Below, in pieces: positions 27,293-35,936 of a DNA stretch of 40,597 bases (position 1 is the first letter of the stretch; the number at the start of each line of letters is the position of its first letter). The notes beneath the pieces are model-generated. The model ran no database searches and had not been told where the DNA came from. It worked only from the letters and a program-made list of their open reading frames with translations. The stretch spans positions 1 to 40,597 of the forward strand of contig JAAUSF010000039.1 in NCBI GenBank assembly GCA_012033255.1, read 5' to 3'. This stretch comes from Cyanobacteria bacterium RU_5_0. GTDB lineage: Bacteria > Cyanobacteriota > Cyanobacteriia > Elainellales > Elainellaceae. Position numbers and translations under genes: made by a program.

Positions 27293-28444
27293 CTACTGCT
27301 GATCGATCATATAGGTATACCCAAACAACTCCTGAATTCTCACTCGCTGTCCTCGTGGCGGATAAAGAATCGTCACATTTAGCTCTTGCGTCGCATAGCG
27401 ATCGGCAGCCGCGATAATCTCTACGGCTTGAGCTTGAGAAATGCCATTGGAATATTGAGTGAAGATTTCAGGCAAACACTCACTGCGCCGTCCTTGATCT
27501 TGCAGCCGTTGCGGGTTTTGATGAAGCTGGATCACGTCTTCAAGACAGTTGCTATAAGACAGCGCATCTAGAAAACTGAACTGAGGAGCGATCGCCAAGG
27601 GTTCTCCAATAGGAGGTTGGGACACGGAGGGAACTCGTTGCAAGTTGTTAATGGCTGTGCCAATTTGAATCGCCAATCGCCTTGCTTCATCGCGATCGGA
27701 GGCGGTCAAAATTCGACCCTCTGGATCGCAGATACCCGGTTCTAGGGCGGCACACACGACGGGTTGATTCTGCAATGTCCCTGTTGTAATGGCAAAGTTG
27801 CGCCCTAAGCGGGTATGGATCGCTTCTAGACTACTGGCAACTCGACGACACCGTTCAACCAGGGAAAGATCAGAGATGGATGAGATATCATCTGTCCATT
27901 CAATGAGCAATCCTTCCACGCCATCTTTACGTCTGGCTCGTGTCACGGGCACCGCTCCACTCTCATCACAAAAGTATCGAGTTTGAGTTGGGGTTGTCAC
28001 GATCGCAGGGGAGGAGGGTGTCACCACTTGCAGATCTAACGAATAGGTACCGGCCTGCCCACTGGAGTAGGAATTGGCATAGATGGTATAAATTCCATCC
28101 GTAGGCAAGGTATAAATAATGCGGGCATCCAGGTTTCCCCCTCCATCATCATCTTGAATCAGACTATTCCCGCTTGGATCAAACAGAACCAAATAGGAAT
28201 CAAGATCGGGGCTGGTCATAGTAATAGCAATTTGCTGCCCCGCACTGCCTTCAAAGCTGTATACATCAATGAAAGTATTATCGACCGCAAGCTGTTGATC
28301 GCCAGATTCCAAAGTTCCCATTACCACGGAACCGATCGAGATCACGGTTTCCTGAGCGTTGGCAGGGGTTAAGAATCCAGCAAAGAGCAAGGTAGATGCA
28401 AACGCTCCAAGAGCAAAAACACACGAAAATTTAGGTCGCTTCAT
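27293..28444 (-). CDS. Secreted PPC + COP23 domain protein
   Basis: Exported protein of 383 residues. Signal peptide ~1-30 ends LTPANA-QE. A pre-peptidase C-terminal (PPC) beta domain at ~35-140 has the diagnostic VDVYSFEGSAGQQIAITMTS pattern (here IDVYSF), SYLVLFDPSG, DDDGGGNLDARI and GTYSLDL. A COP23 domain at ~155-265 has RYFCDESGAVPVT, IEWTDD, VERCRRVASSLEAI, ITTGTLQNQPVVCAA and ICDPEGRIL with conserved Cys. A further ~100-residue helical C-terminus contains two Cys (NCLEDV, ECLPEI). COP23 was named after a circadian-oscillating membrane protein of Cyanothece; its biochemical role is unknown. A close relative lies at 30459-31391. Confidence 0.85.
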   Translation of the reverse strand: MKRPKFSCVFALGAFASTLLFAGFLTPANAQETVISIGSVVMGTLESGDQQLAVDNTFIDVYSFEGSAGQQIAITMTSPDLDSYLVLFDPSGNSLIQDDDGGGNLDARIIYTLPTDGIYTIYANSYSSGQAGTYSLDLQVVTPSSPAIVTTPTQTRYFCDESGAVPVTRARRKDGVEGLLIEWTDDISSISDLSLVERCRRVASSLEAIHTRLGRNFAITTGTLQNQPVVCAALEPGICDPEGRILTASDRDEARRLAIQIGTAINNLQRVPSVSQPPIGEPLAIAPQFSFLDALSYSNCLEDVIQLHQNPQRLQDQGRRSECLPEIFTQYSNGISQAQAVEIIAAADRYATQELNVTILYPPRGQRVRIQELFGYTYMIDQQ

Positions 28445-28536
28445 AAGTTATGTCGTAGCTTTATGTCATTCGTTGCTCAGTAACAGATTCACGTCGGTCA
28501 CTTCAAGTCAGTTGTTCCAGAGACTCTAAAGCGATT

Positions 28537-28650
28537 TATAGCGACAGCCACTTGGGTTAGGACGGGGTGCAGGGTTCCACCCCTGGCTGGGGGCGAAGCC
28601 CCCACACCCCCTTTAATCCCGATGTCCTGACCTTGATGGCGACAGCTATA
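28537..28650. mobile_element. TATAGC miniature element with internal palindromes
   Basis: A 114-base insert upstream of the COP23 gene. Its ends are TATAGCGACAGCCA and, on the opposite strand, TATAGCTGTCGCCA; both are followed by a GTTAGGAC or GTCAGGAC block. Inside are GC-rich palindromes (GGGGGCGAAGCCCCC; CAGGGG-type stems). Same end family as 19717-19758 and 20012-20095. Interpreted as an IS630/ISY100-like MITE that could fold into a strong RNA structure. Confidence 0.6.
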
Positions 28651-28719
28651 ATACAGAATCTGCCTAGTATTTTACAGGTGACAACTTTAAAGAATTCGGC
28701 ATAAACCAAACCAACCGAG

Positions 28720-30243
28720 CTAAAAATCCTCGATCGGAATAAAAACTGGAGGTGGGTCTGATTCCGGAGATGAGGGGGCGGTCGTCGGGCGTTCTGGCTC
28801 CGGCGGACTGTAAGGAATGGGTTCTGGCTCCGGTAAAGAATAGGGTTCAGGGTCCGGTGAATAGAGGGGTTCAGGGTCCGGTGGCACATAGGGGTTAGGG
28901 TCTGGCACAGAGGTAGGCTCAGAGACAGAATCGAGGACAGAATCAGGAGCAGAATCAGGTTGAGATGGGACAGGCGTTGGTTCAGGCGTAGAAGGAGCCG
29001 CTAAGGTGGGCGTAGGACTGGCAACGGAGCGGGGGGAGGCTGGGTTGGGCGTTGCATTAGGAGATGGTTCGGCACTTGGAGGAACTGACGGAGGAGTGGC
29101 GATCGGTGCTTTCTGTGAGGATAAAAACACTAGCCCATAGGCGACGATTCCACCTACTGCAAACAGGGCAGCGATTCCACCCAGCAGCCACCGTGTTCGG
29201 GAGGTGCGATCGGTGGAAGGAGCCACTGCCGGATAAGACGGCTGCTCCGTCTGTGATGGATTGAAACTAGGCGCAACTAACTGAGTGGGTGCTGTCTCCA
29301 TCGTTGCCTGATGAGTTAAGAATTGGCTAGGCGAGGCGAGGCGAGTGGGTAAATCAGTCGCTATTTCAGGTGGGATTTGATCAGAACTGGGTCCCAATGG
29401 CACAACCGTAGGAGGAATTGCCGACGATCGCAGTCGTCGCAGATCGACTAATGCCTCCGATGCAGTCTGATACCGCTCCCGGAAATAGGGACGGATCATC
29501 TTAGTCAGGATTGCCGCCAACTCATCGCTTACTTCGACCTGATCGCGCCAGAGGACTTCACCATCCTCGTCTTCCCACAGTCGAGCAGGGGAAAGCCCCG
29601 TTAATGCCTGGATGCCAACCATGCCAACGGCATAGATATCGCTGCTCGGACGAGGCTTACCGCTAGATTGTTCAATCGGCATATAGCCCGGAGTGCCGAT
29701 CGCGACTGTCAAATTGGCTTGTCCGGCGATCATCGGTTGATACAATCGCACCTGTTTCACCGAACCAAAGTCAATCAATACGAGTTTCCCGTCGGATTGG
29801 CGGCGAATCAAATTTCCTGGCTTAATATCCCGATGAATGACGTTTCGATGGTGAACAAATTCTAAGATGCTAAGAATTTCATCCAAAAGATAAATTAGCC
29901 TCGACTCGACCCACGGTTGGCTCAACCGGAATTCCGCTAGCAGGGTCGTCCCATCAATAAATTCTTGAACGAGATAAAATTCCTGATTTTGCTCAAAATA
30001 GGCTAGCAGTCGGGGGATCTGATCGTGATTCCCCAACTCCTCCAAAATCTCTGCCTCAGTCGCAAACAGCCGCCTCGCTACAGTCAGGATATGCGGTGCC
30101 TCACTAGCAGGCTTCAGATGTTTCACAACGCACTTCGGATGATGAGGGCGATGCATATCTTCAGCAACATAGGTTTGTCCCATGCCGCCAGCGCCCAAAG
30201 CGTTGATAATTTGATATCGCTCTTTTAATAGCTGCCCAATCAT
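28720..30243 (-). CDS. Membrane-anchored Ser/Thr protein kinase with Pro-rich tail
   Basis: Hanks-type kinase of 507 residues. The kinase domain (~10-272) has a GAGGMG loop, Lys41, catalytic Asp139 in HRDIKPGN, DFG Asp158, the GTPGYMPIEQ activation segment and SDIYAVG. A low-complexity linker leads to one transmembrane helix at ~352-375 (LLGGIAALFAVGGIVAYGLV). The outside tail of ~130 residues is Pro/Ser/Glu-rich with repeats such as PDPEPLY, PDPEPYS and PIPYSPPEPE, ending IPIEDF. The kinase is cytoplasmic and the tail periplasmic by prediction. It lies between two COP23-PPC genes on the same strand; a terminator-like hairpin precedes it at 30280-30298. Substrates unknown. Confidence 0.92.
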   Translation of the reverse strand: MIGQLLKERYQIINALGAGGMGQTYVAEDMHRPHHPKCVVKHLKPASEAPHILTVARRLFATEAEILEELGNHDQIPRLLAYFEQNQEFYLVQEFIDGTTLLAEFRLSQPWVESRLIYLLDEILSILEFVHHRNVIHRDIKPGNLIRRQSDGKLVLIDFGSVKQVRLYQPMIAGQANLTVAIGTPGYMPIEQSSGKPRPSSDIYAVGMVGIQALTGLSPARLWEDEDGEVLWRDQVEVSDELAAILTKMIRPYFRERYQTASEALVDLRRLRSSAIPPTVVPLGPSSDQIPPEIATDLPTRLASPSQFLTHQATMETAPTQLVAPSFNPSQTEQPSYPAVAPSTDRTSRTRWLLGGIAALFAVGGIVAYGLVFLSSQKAPIATPPSVPPSAEPSPNATPNPASPRSVASPTPTLAAPSTPEPTPVPSQPDSAPDSVLDSVSEPTSVPDPNPYVPPDPEPLYSPDPEPYSLPEPEPIPYSPPEPERPTTAPSSPESDPPPVFIPIEDF

Positions 30244-30279
30244 GAGTTGTGCGCTGCCTGCGACACCCTGTTACCAAAA

Positions 30280-30298
30280 TAGGGGCGTTATGCCCCTA
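30280..30298 (-). terminator. Hairpin with T-run (minus strand)
   Basis: On the minus strand TAGGGGC-ATAAC-GCCCCTA is followed at once by TTTTGG, an intrinsic-terminator-like stem with a short T-run. It would end transcripts coming from the COP23-PPC gene at 30459-31391 before the kinase gene. The same palindrome class also occurs as a dispersed spacer repeat in cyanobacteria, so function is uncertain. Confidence 0.45.
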
Positions 30299-30341
30299 CG
30301 TCTAGATGAATGACCAAATTTAGTTTGAGTCAATTAGGCTA

Positions 30342-30441
30342 AGAGCCTATCCGCAAACCTCGATCGCATTTGATGTATCCCAGGTAGGGTGGGCAATGCT
30401 CACCCTCGATCGCTACAAAAATGCGCTTTCGGATAGGCTCT
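30342..30441. repeat. 100-bp inverted-repeat element with nested palindrome
   Basis: Perfect 12-base terminal inverted repeats AGAGCCTATCCG / CGGATAGGCTCT enclose 76 bases. The interior holds AGGGTGGGCAATGCTCACCCT-type dyad symmetry (30391-30411). No ORF. It looks like a small non-autonomous mobile element placed between the COP23-PPC gene and the kinase; its ends differ from the TATAGC family. Confidence 0.55.
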
Positions 30442-30458
30442 AAGTCGCCCTGACAACT

Positions 30459-31391
30459 CTAAAAATCGCTGAGATCGATGTAGGGTGAATCTGTGTTCAG
30501 GTTTGTTGCAGGCACGATATCAGGAGCAGTTCCGGCAACCAAACGAGTGAAGCTAGATTGCAACCCTTGGATGAACTCGATCGAGTCTTGGCTAGATGGA
30601 GTAGTAACAATTAGCCCATTGGATGCACAAACGCCTCGACCCGCATCGTCGCGGTTGCTTGCCGCACAAACTACTGACTCGCCGTTAAGGGTGCCTGCGG
30701 TGAGGATGAGGCGATCGAACTGGCTATCCACAGTTGCTAATCGATCCGAGACAACGTTGCAGCGCTCGCTAGGTGAGTATTCTGCCGCCCAATCGGATGT
30801 CCACTGAATCAAAGGATTCACATCACCCGTCCGTCGAGAAACCGCCATCGTCAACGGCACATTCCCACTATCATCACAATAGAAGCGAGGCAGTGATGAA
30901 ACCGTGCCACCACCTGAATTGGACGGTGGAACCAACGTAGGAGGGTTGATCGCCTGTGGGCTACCAGCCACAGACGCCTGTAAGGTATATGAGCCAAATG
31001 TCCCACCGGAGTATGTATTGGCGACCACTGTATAGGTTCCATCGACTGGCAGCGTGATTACAAGCTGAGCATCCAGATTGCCCGCTCCATCGTCATCCTG
31101 AGCAATGCTATTGCCGCTTGGGTCAAGCAAAATCAGGTAAGCATCGACTTCCCGGCTCGTCATGGTAATCGTAACTTGTTGACCAGCCCTGCCCTGAAAG
31201 GAGTAGGTATCAAAATAACTGTTATCACTTTCAAGATATTCATCCGAAGGTTCCAATTGTTCAGAAATTTGGGAACCATCTAGGGTCAGCGTATAGTCTC
31301 CTGCTCTAGCGGGATCTGAGGCTCCGACTGCCAGCAGGACAGATGTAGCGACTCCAATTGCCAGAGCGGTTAAAAATGTGGGGCGTGTCAT
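30459..31391 (-). CDS. Secreted PPC + COP23 domain protein
   Basis: Protein of 310 residues starting at ATG 31391, preceded by AGAGGTGAT. The frame is open to 31454, but MTRPTFLTALAIGVATSVLL is the obvious signal peptide (cleavage after DPARA). A PPC domain (~35-140) has FDTYSFQGRAGQQVTITMTS, AYLILLDPSG and QDDDGAGNLDAQL. A COP23 domain (~165-290) has RFYCDDSGNVPLTMA, IQWTSDWAAEYSPSERC, ILTAGTLNGESVVCAA and RGVCASNGLIV. The C-terminus is YIDLSDF, and the upstream kinase product also ends in DF. It is divergent from the PSII S4 gene across a 398-base spacer. Confidence 0.87.
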   Translation of the reverse strand: MTRPTFLTALAIGVATSVLLAVGASDPARAGDYTLTLDGSQISEQLEPSDEYLESDNSYFDTYSFQGRAGQQVTITMTSREVDAYLILLDPSGNSIAQDDDGAGNLDAQLVITLPVDGTYTVVANTYSGGTFGSYTLQASVAGSPQAINPPTLVPPSNSGGGTVSSLPRFYCDDSGNVPLTMAVSRRTGDVNPLIQWTSDWAAEYSPSERCNVVSDRLATVDSQFDRLILTAGTLNGESVVCAASNRDDAGRGVCASNGLIVTTPSSQDSIEFIQGLQSSFTRLVAGTAPDIVPATNLNTDSPYIDLSDF

Positions 31392-31789
31392 GATATCACC
31401 TCTAGGATCTGAGTAATTATGCTTACTCGGCAAAGTCAGCCTCAGCTTAAACACGAACTCTCTATCAGGGAATACAGCTTGGCATTATGCCATTCAGCAA
31501 AGCTGCCATGCAAACTGTATAACCTCATTCCTAATTTTTACTTGTCATCCTCGAAAGTGCCACGGAGATCTGCAAAAATTGTTTGTTTTTTCAAAAACCG
31601 TTCATCTTAGCTTCATTGAACTAGAATATGGCATCAGGGAAAGAGCGGATCGATCGCTCCTTCCTCCTTCTCCAACCATTCTACTTCTCAGTATTCCTAC
31701 GAACCTTTCAGAAATCAGGGATAATTTTCATAAATTGTATTGCGTAATTCTGCCACCTTTTAGAGGCAGAACCGTCAAGATACCGAATT
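31392..31789. other. Divergent intergenic region
   Basis: A 398-base gene-free stretch between the leftward COP23-PPC gene and the rightward PSII S4 gene, so it should hold both promoters. It is AT-rich. I see no repeat, RNA gene or clear -35/-10 pair that I can support. Confidence 0.5.
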
Positions 31790-32569
31790 ATGTTACCACG
31801 AGACGATCTGCTAAAAGGGGTTGAAAATCGAGAAACGGCGGTGCGCGTGCTTGACCAAGCCGATCAGGCGATCAAGACTTGGGAAGTCATCTGTACCGAT
31901 TTTCTCTCGCCGCCAGAACTGGCAGATGTGCAGCAAATGGTGCAGCGATTGACAGAAGTGGAAATTATGGCGTGGGGTGGTTACCCGCAAGCAGAACGAC
32001 AACGAGTGGCGATCGCTCGTTCTGATCTTCCCCTCGACCCGTCCCAAGTGGCGATCGCCGCTCTCGACATCACTGGCAATTTCCTGTTCGATCCAGCAAC
32101 CCATCGAGATTTCTTGGGCGCGATTTTGGGTACGGGTATCGTGCGGGAAAAAGTGGGCGATCTCCTCGTCCTGGGAGAGCGAGGCGCACAAGCGATCGTC
32201 GTTCCTGAACTGGTCGAGTTTCTAGAAGCGAACCTGACGCAAGTGCGATCGGTGCCTGTGAAAACCCGCCCGATCGACCTGAGCGAACTAAAAATCCGGG
32301 AACCCAAGAAAAAAGAACTGACCACCGTGGAAGCATCCATGCGACTGGATGCGATCGCCTCAGCGGGCTTCGGTATGTCCCGCAACAAAATGGCAGATTT
32401 GATCACCACAGGCGATGTGCGAGTCAACTGGAAAGAAATCACTCAAGCCAGTCACTCGCTTAAATCAGGCGATCTCGTTGCCATTCGCGGCAAGGGACGA
32501 TTAGAGGTTGGCGAAGTAGCTATCACTAAAAAAGATCGCTATCGCATCCAACTCACCCGCTATGTGTAG
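31790..32569 (+). CDS. Photosystem II S4-domain protein
   Basis: Protein of 259 residues of the cyanobacterial and plastid 'PSII S4 domain' family, related to YlmH RNA-binding proteins. The N-terminal half (MLPRDDLLKG...VQRLTEVEIMAWGGYPQAERQRVAIARSD) and middle (FLGAILGTGIVREKVGDLLVLGERGAQAIV) match the family. The S4 RNA-binding fold lies at ~185-245 (RLDAIASAGFGMSRNKMADLITTGDVRVNW). The name reflects reported association with photosystem II; the probable role is RNA or ribosome binding. It is the only plus-strand gene inside the COP23 block and ends 2 bases from the convergent kinase stop, so the two transcripts probably overlap. Confidence 0.92.
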   Translation: MLPRDDLLKGVENRETAVRVLDQADQAIKTWEVICTDFLSPPELADVQQMVQRLTEVEIMAWGGYPQAERQRVAIARSDLPLDPSQVAIAALDITGNFLFDPATHRDFLGAILGTGIVREKVGDLLVLGERGAQAIVVPELVEFLEANLTQVRSVPVKTRPIDLSELKIREPKKKELTTVEASMRLDAIASAGFGMSRNKMADLITTGDVRVNWKEITQASHSLKSGDLVAIRGKGRLEVGEVAITKKDRYRIQLTRYV

Positions 32570-32571
32570 CC

Positions 32572-34524
32572 CTACCACAGAGGAGTCGATCGCGCTGGAG
32601 CGGGGGCAGGTGGCTGATACACAGGGTCTTGGGGTGCCTCGTAAATGGGTTCCGGTGGCAGTTCGTCGATCGGTTCTGGGGGGGGTGGCTCATAAATCGG
32701 TTCATCGAAGGTCTGAACCGGATCAGAGGCGATCGGTGCAACGGGATCGGCGGCAGGAGAGGGTGCAGTGAGTTGGCTAATTTGCTGATCGGCTTGCTGA
32801 ATTTTGGCTTGATAACTTTGCGTCAACGGGGGCACTTGACTGGTCACAAAACTATCTTGGGGAATCGATCGCAGTGTCGTGAGGGCAGCTTGCCATTGAG
32901 ATTTGGCAGATTCATACTCTGCGGCAGAAGTTGCTGTTTGGAAGGTTTGATCGCCTGCTTGCGCTTGAGTTTGCGCTTGACTCAATAACTCAGCCGCCTG
33001 ATTTTCTCGATCGATTCGACTCTGGATACTCGTTAATGCCGTTTGAGACTGAGCAAGGGACCGTTGCGCCTCGGCATAGGCACCTGCATCTGCGGGAATC
33101 TGCTGGAGTTGGTCGATCGCTCCTTGCAATTGAACCTGAGCCTGCTGCAACTCCTGAAGACTTTTAGCATTCGTGGCGGTAGTTTGAGCGGCGGTGGCTT
33201 GGTCAACGGCAGCCTGATAGTCACCCTGGAATTGTTCACTCGCACAGTGATTAAACTGTTGACATAAGACGGGAATATGCGCCGACTGAGTGCTGATGAC
33301 AATGCTGCCGATCGCCAACCCTGCAAAAACCCCCAACAGGATCGGTTTAAGGCGAGTTGAGGGTGGCATTGCCACGTGAGGAGGATGGCTAGCGGGAGCC
33401 GCATGACTGGTGACAACCGTTGGGTTGAGGCTTGGAGAGGGCGGCACAGACCACTCAGCAGAATACTCAGCAGACTGGGCAGAATGAGTCGATTGACTGG
33501 CGATTGTCGGTGCCGGAGAGCCTACTTCAACAGGGTGAGCCGAAGCCAGAGGATGCGTTAAATCAGAGGACGAAGAGGACAGACTAGCGGGTTGTGCCGT
33601 CGTAATCGGTCTGGCGGAGGCAGGAGGGGCGATCGGGGGAGGCGAAACCAGGGAAGCGGCGGCGGTTGGCGGCGGAGAGATCGGCGGAGCCGCATCCGGG
33701 GTGGCAAACAGATCATTCAATACCGTTTGAGCCGCTTGATAGCGATGTTGGGGTTTTTCTGCCAGCATCTTATTGAGAACTGCCGCGAAGCGATCGCTCA
33801 CCGTCACGAATGAATGCCACTGCCATTCCAGATTGCTATCCATCAACGTAGCAGGGTCTTTCCCAGTCAACAAAACAATCGCCGTCACGGCTAGCGCATA
33901 TAGATCGCTGCTCGGAGAACAGACACCCATCCGGATCTGTTCCATTGGCGCATACCCATACTTACCGACGATCGATGCCGGATTCTGATTCACCCCAATC
34001 TCACTCACCACCTGGCGAACCACTCCAAAGTCAATCAAGACAGGCTGATTGATGCTCCGGGAAAGCAAAATATTATCGGGAGAAATATCGCGATGAATAA
34101 TCTTGCGACCGTGGATATAGCTCAGCACCGGCAACAAATCCTGTAGCCATTGCAAGACTTCCGCTTCCGTGAAAGGGGTACCCGATCGCCGTCTCACCTG
34201 AAGCAACTTCCAGTAATTATCCCCCTCCACATAATCTTGAACAATAAACAGCCGTCCATCTTCCTCAAAGCAAGCATGGAAGCGAGGAATCTGTGAATGA
34301 TCTAATCCATAGAGCGTTTCTGCCTCCCGACGAAACAATTCCTGCGACTTGCGCTGAATAAACGGATCACCCGCCAACGGCACAAATTCCTTCAGAACAC
34401 ACAAATCATCAAACCGTCGGGTATCCGATGCCAGATAAGTGCGTCCAAACCCGCCCTTACCCAAAACTTTTTGAATCACATAGCGGTGATCGACCAGCGT
34501 TCCAGCCGGAATCTCTACACTCAT
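32572..34524 (-). CDS. Membrane Ser/Thr protein kinase with coiled-coil exterior domain
   Basis: Hanks-type kinase of 650 residues. The catalytic domain (~13-275) has GKGGFG, Lys45 (CVLKEF), Asp146 in HRDISPDN and DFG Asp165. The Ser in place of Lys in HRDxKPxN is common in this cyanobacterial subgroup. A Pro/Ala/Ser linker leads to a transmembrane helix at ~393-411 (PILLGVFAGLAIGSIVIST). The exterior has a Gln/Ala-rich coiled coil (~430-590, 'LQELQQAQVQLQGAIDQLQQ'), then a Pro-rich tail with PIYEPP, PIYEAP and PVYQPP ending STPLW. It is the last gene of the putative six-gene unit starting at 39264, 63 bases after the unknown gene. Confidence 0.92.
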   Translation of the reverse strand: MSVEIPAGTLVDHRYVIQKVLGKGGFGRTYLASDTRRFDDLCVLKEFVPLAGDPFIQRKSQELFRREAETLYGLDHSQIPRFHACFEEDGRLFIVQDYVEGDNYWKLLQVRRRSGTPFTEAEVLQWLQDLLPVLSYIHGRKIIHRDISPDNILLSRSINQPVLIDFGVVRQVVSEIGVNQNPASIVGKYGYAPMEQIRMGVCSPSSDLYALAVTAIVLLTGKDPATLMDSNLEWQWHSFVTVSDRFAAVLNKMLAEKPQHRYQAAQTVLNDLFATPDAAPPISPPPTAAASLVSPPPIAPPASARPITTAQPASLSSSSSDLTHPLASAHPVEVGSPAPTIASQSTHSAQSAEYSAEWSVPPSPSLNPTVVTSHAAPASHPPHVAMPPSTRLKPILLGVFAGLAIGSIVISTQSAHIPVLCQQFNHCASEQFQGDYQAAVDQATAAQTTATNAKSLQELQQAQVQLQGAIDQLQQIPADAGAYAEAQRSLAQSQTALTSIQSRIDRENQAAELLSQAQTQAQAGDQTFQTATSAAEYESAKSQWQAALTTLRSIPQDSFVTSQVPPLTQSYQAKIQQADQQISQLTAPSPAADPVAPIASDPVQTFDEPIYEPPPPEPIDELPPEPIYEAPQDPVYQPPAPAPARSTPLW

Positions 34525-34587
34525 CCTCTACCCCTTACCTGCTAAAACGAGCAACTCACATTCACACTCTTTATCCTTCATCCTTCC

Positions 34588-35877
34588 TTAAAACGGCACC
34601 CGAAACTCTCGCCCCCCTGTAGTCCCCTCGCGGATCACCAGAACAAGATTTTGGGAACCCGCGTCATTCCAGAGGCGATCGAAAATCATAATTTCGCCCC
34701 TTAGTGATCCACCGGGTTCAACAAATGCATCGTCAGCCTCAATGCTGATTCGAGCCGACACTGAACCTCCATTGAGATCTTCTACTTTGGCAAAGACGGG
34801 GACAAATCCAAACGTGGTATCGCTGAAGTTGTCAATTACAAAATTAGCGGTATAACTGCCCGATGACCTGATATTGGCTCCTTCCAAGCGAATTTGCACA
34901 TTATCGAGCGTTTGAGTTGCGGCTAATGCGACATCTCCTACTGTGGGGCTATTGGCTGGTGGCTCTGGAGCAGGAGTGGCCGGGGCAGGATCAGATGCGG
35001 CAACCGGAGATTGAGTCTCCGCAGGCGATGCAGATTGAGTCGAGGTAACGTTGGTAGTAGTTTGAGGAGGAGGAGTCTGCGGAGATTGAACCGTGGACTG
35101 AAGTTGTTCAGGGGGCAAACAATAGGGATTGAACCCATACGCATCTCGCCACCGCCGTACAGTGTCTTCTCCAACTGGCACAATAATCGTGCTACCGTTC
35201 TCAAAGGTTATCCGCATATCAATATCTTCTTCAGGCGCGTTGCTGAGAATGCTGGCGGCAGTAGAATCGACGGCGAAGTAATGTTGTCCTGTATAGACTC
35301 TGCCAACCTGAGTAACGCCTCCATCCGATAGCCCCGGAATCAAACTCGTATCCCCTTGCGTATATTGATAGTCAGCGTAGAAAGCGCGGGGAGTGGCACC
35401 AATGGGATACAGTGGGAGAATTTGCCCGTTGATGCCTAGTTCTAGCTGTGTGGGAACTACAGCCGTCGAATCGATCACTTCGCCGCCAGTCGTGGCAACC
35501 TGAAAAACCAACGCTGCAAAACAGCCTTCAATCTTGCTTCCCCACAGCGAAACAGTCACTAAAATTCCTGGTTCTGGCTGACGAAACGGATCATTGCCAA
35601 AGAGATCTAACAAGTCATTGTTGCTTCTGTCGATGCCGTGGCGATCGATCACCACTCGACCCAACGGCGTGTCTACCAAACTATCGCGAATCTCCAACGT
35701 TCGGCTAAAATCCCATCCTCTTGCAGCCCAAGGCAATCCATTCACCAGGTTTAAATCATCTTCAGTAATGGTGCCTTCGGGGTCAGTTTGGGCAATCGTG
35801 CGATCGATGAATAGATTCAACCCAATCGTTGTTGCAGTCAGAGTGGCTAGAGTCAAGGATAAAAATTTGACCATCAT
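34588..35877 (-). CDS. Exported protein of unknown function in COP23/protease cluster
   Basis: Protein of 429 residues. Signal peptide MMVKFLSLTLATLTATTIGL...TIAQ. Residues ~30-275 form a Gly/Asp-rich beta-type region I do not recognise (TPLGRVVIDRHGID, PGILVTVSLWGSKIEGCFAALVF, FYADYQYTQGD, YTGQHYFAVDS). A Thr/Pro/Ala-rich linker (~285-330) then leads to a beta-rich C-terminal domain (~332-429) ending REFRVPF, which resembles an immunoglobulin-like or C2-type sandwich only in a general way. AGGAT lies ten bases before the first ATG. Flanked within 63 bases by a trypsin-like protease and a kinase, so it is likely part of the same operon. Confidence 0.7.
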   Translation of the reverse strand: MMVKFLSLTLATLTATTIGLNLFIDRTIAQTDPEGTITEDDLNLVNGLPWAARGWDFSRTLEIRDSLVDTPLGRVVIDRHGIDRSNNDLLDLFGNDPFRQPEPGILVTVSLWGSKIEGCFAALVFQVATTGGEVIDSTAVVPTQLELGINGQILPLYPIGATPRAFYADYQYTQGDTSLIPGLSDGGVTQVGRVYTGQHYFAVDSTAASILSNAPEEDIDMRITFENGSTIIVPVGEDTVRRWRDAYGFNPYCLPPEQLQSTVQSPQTPPPQTTTNVTSTQSASPAETQSPVAASDPAPATPAPEPPANSPTVGDVALAATQTLDNVQIRLEGANIRSSGSYTANFVIDNFSDTTFGFVPVFAKVEDLNGGSVSARISIEADDAFVEPGGSLRGEIMIFDRLWNDAGSQNLVLVIREGTTGGREFRVPF

Positions 35878-35936
35878 TTTGTTAATATCCTGCTGATGAA
35901 ATGTTCATTCTTGAATATTTAATAACAATAAACAAA

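Noticed and set aside
31811..32442. Minus-strand open frames opposite the PSII S4 gene, up to 153 codons
   Set aside because: Arg/Ser-rich compositions typical of antisense reading; the plus frame has clear family similarity.
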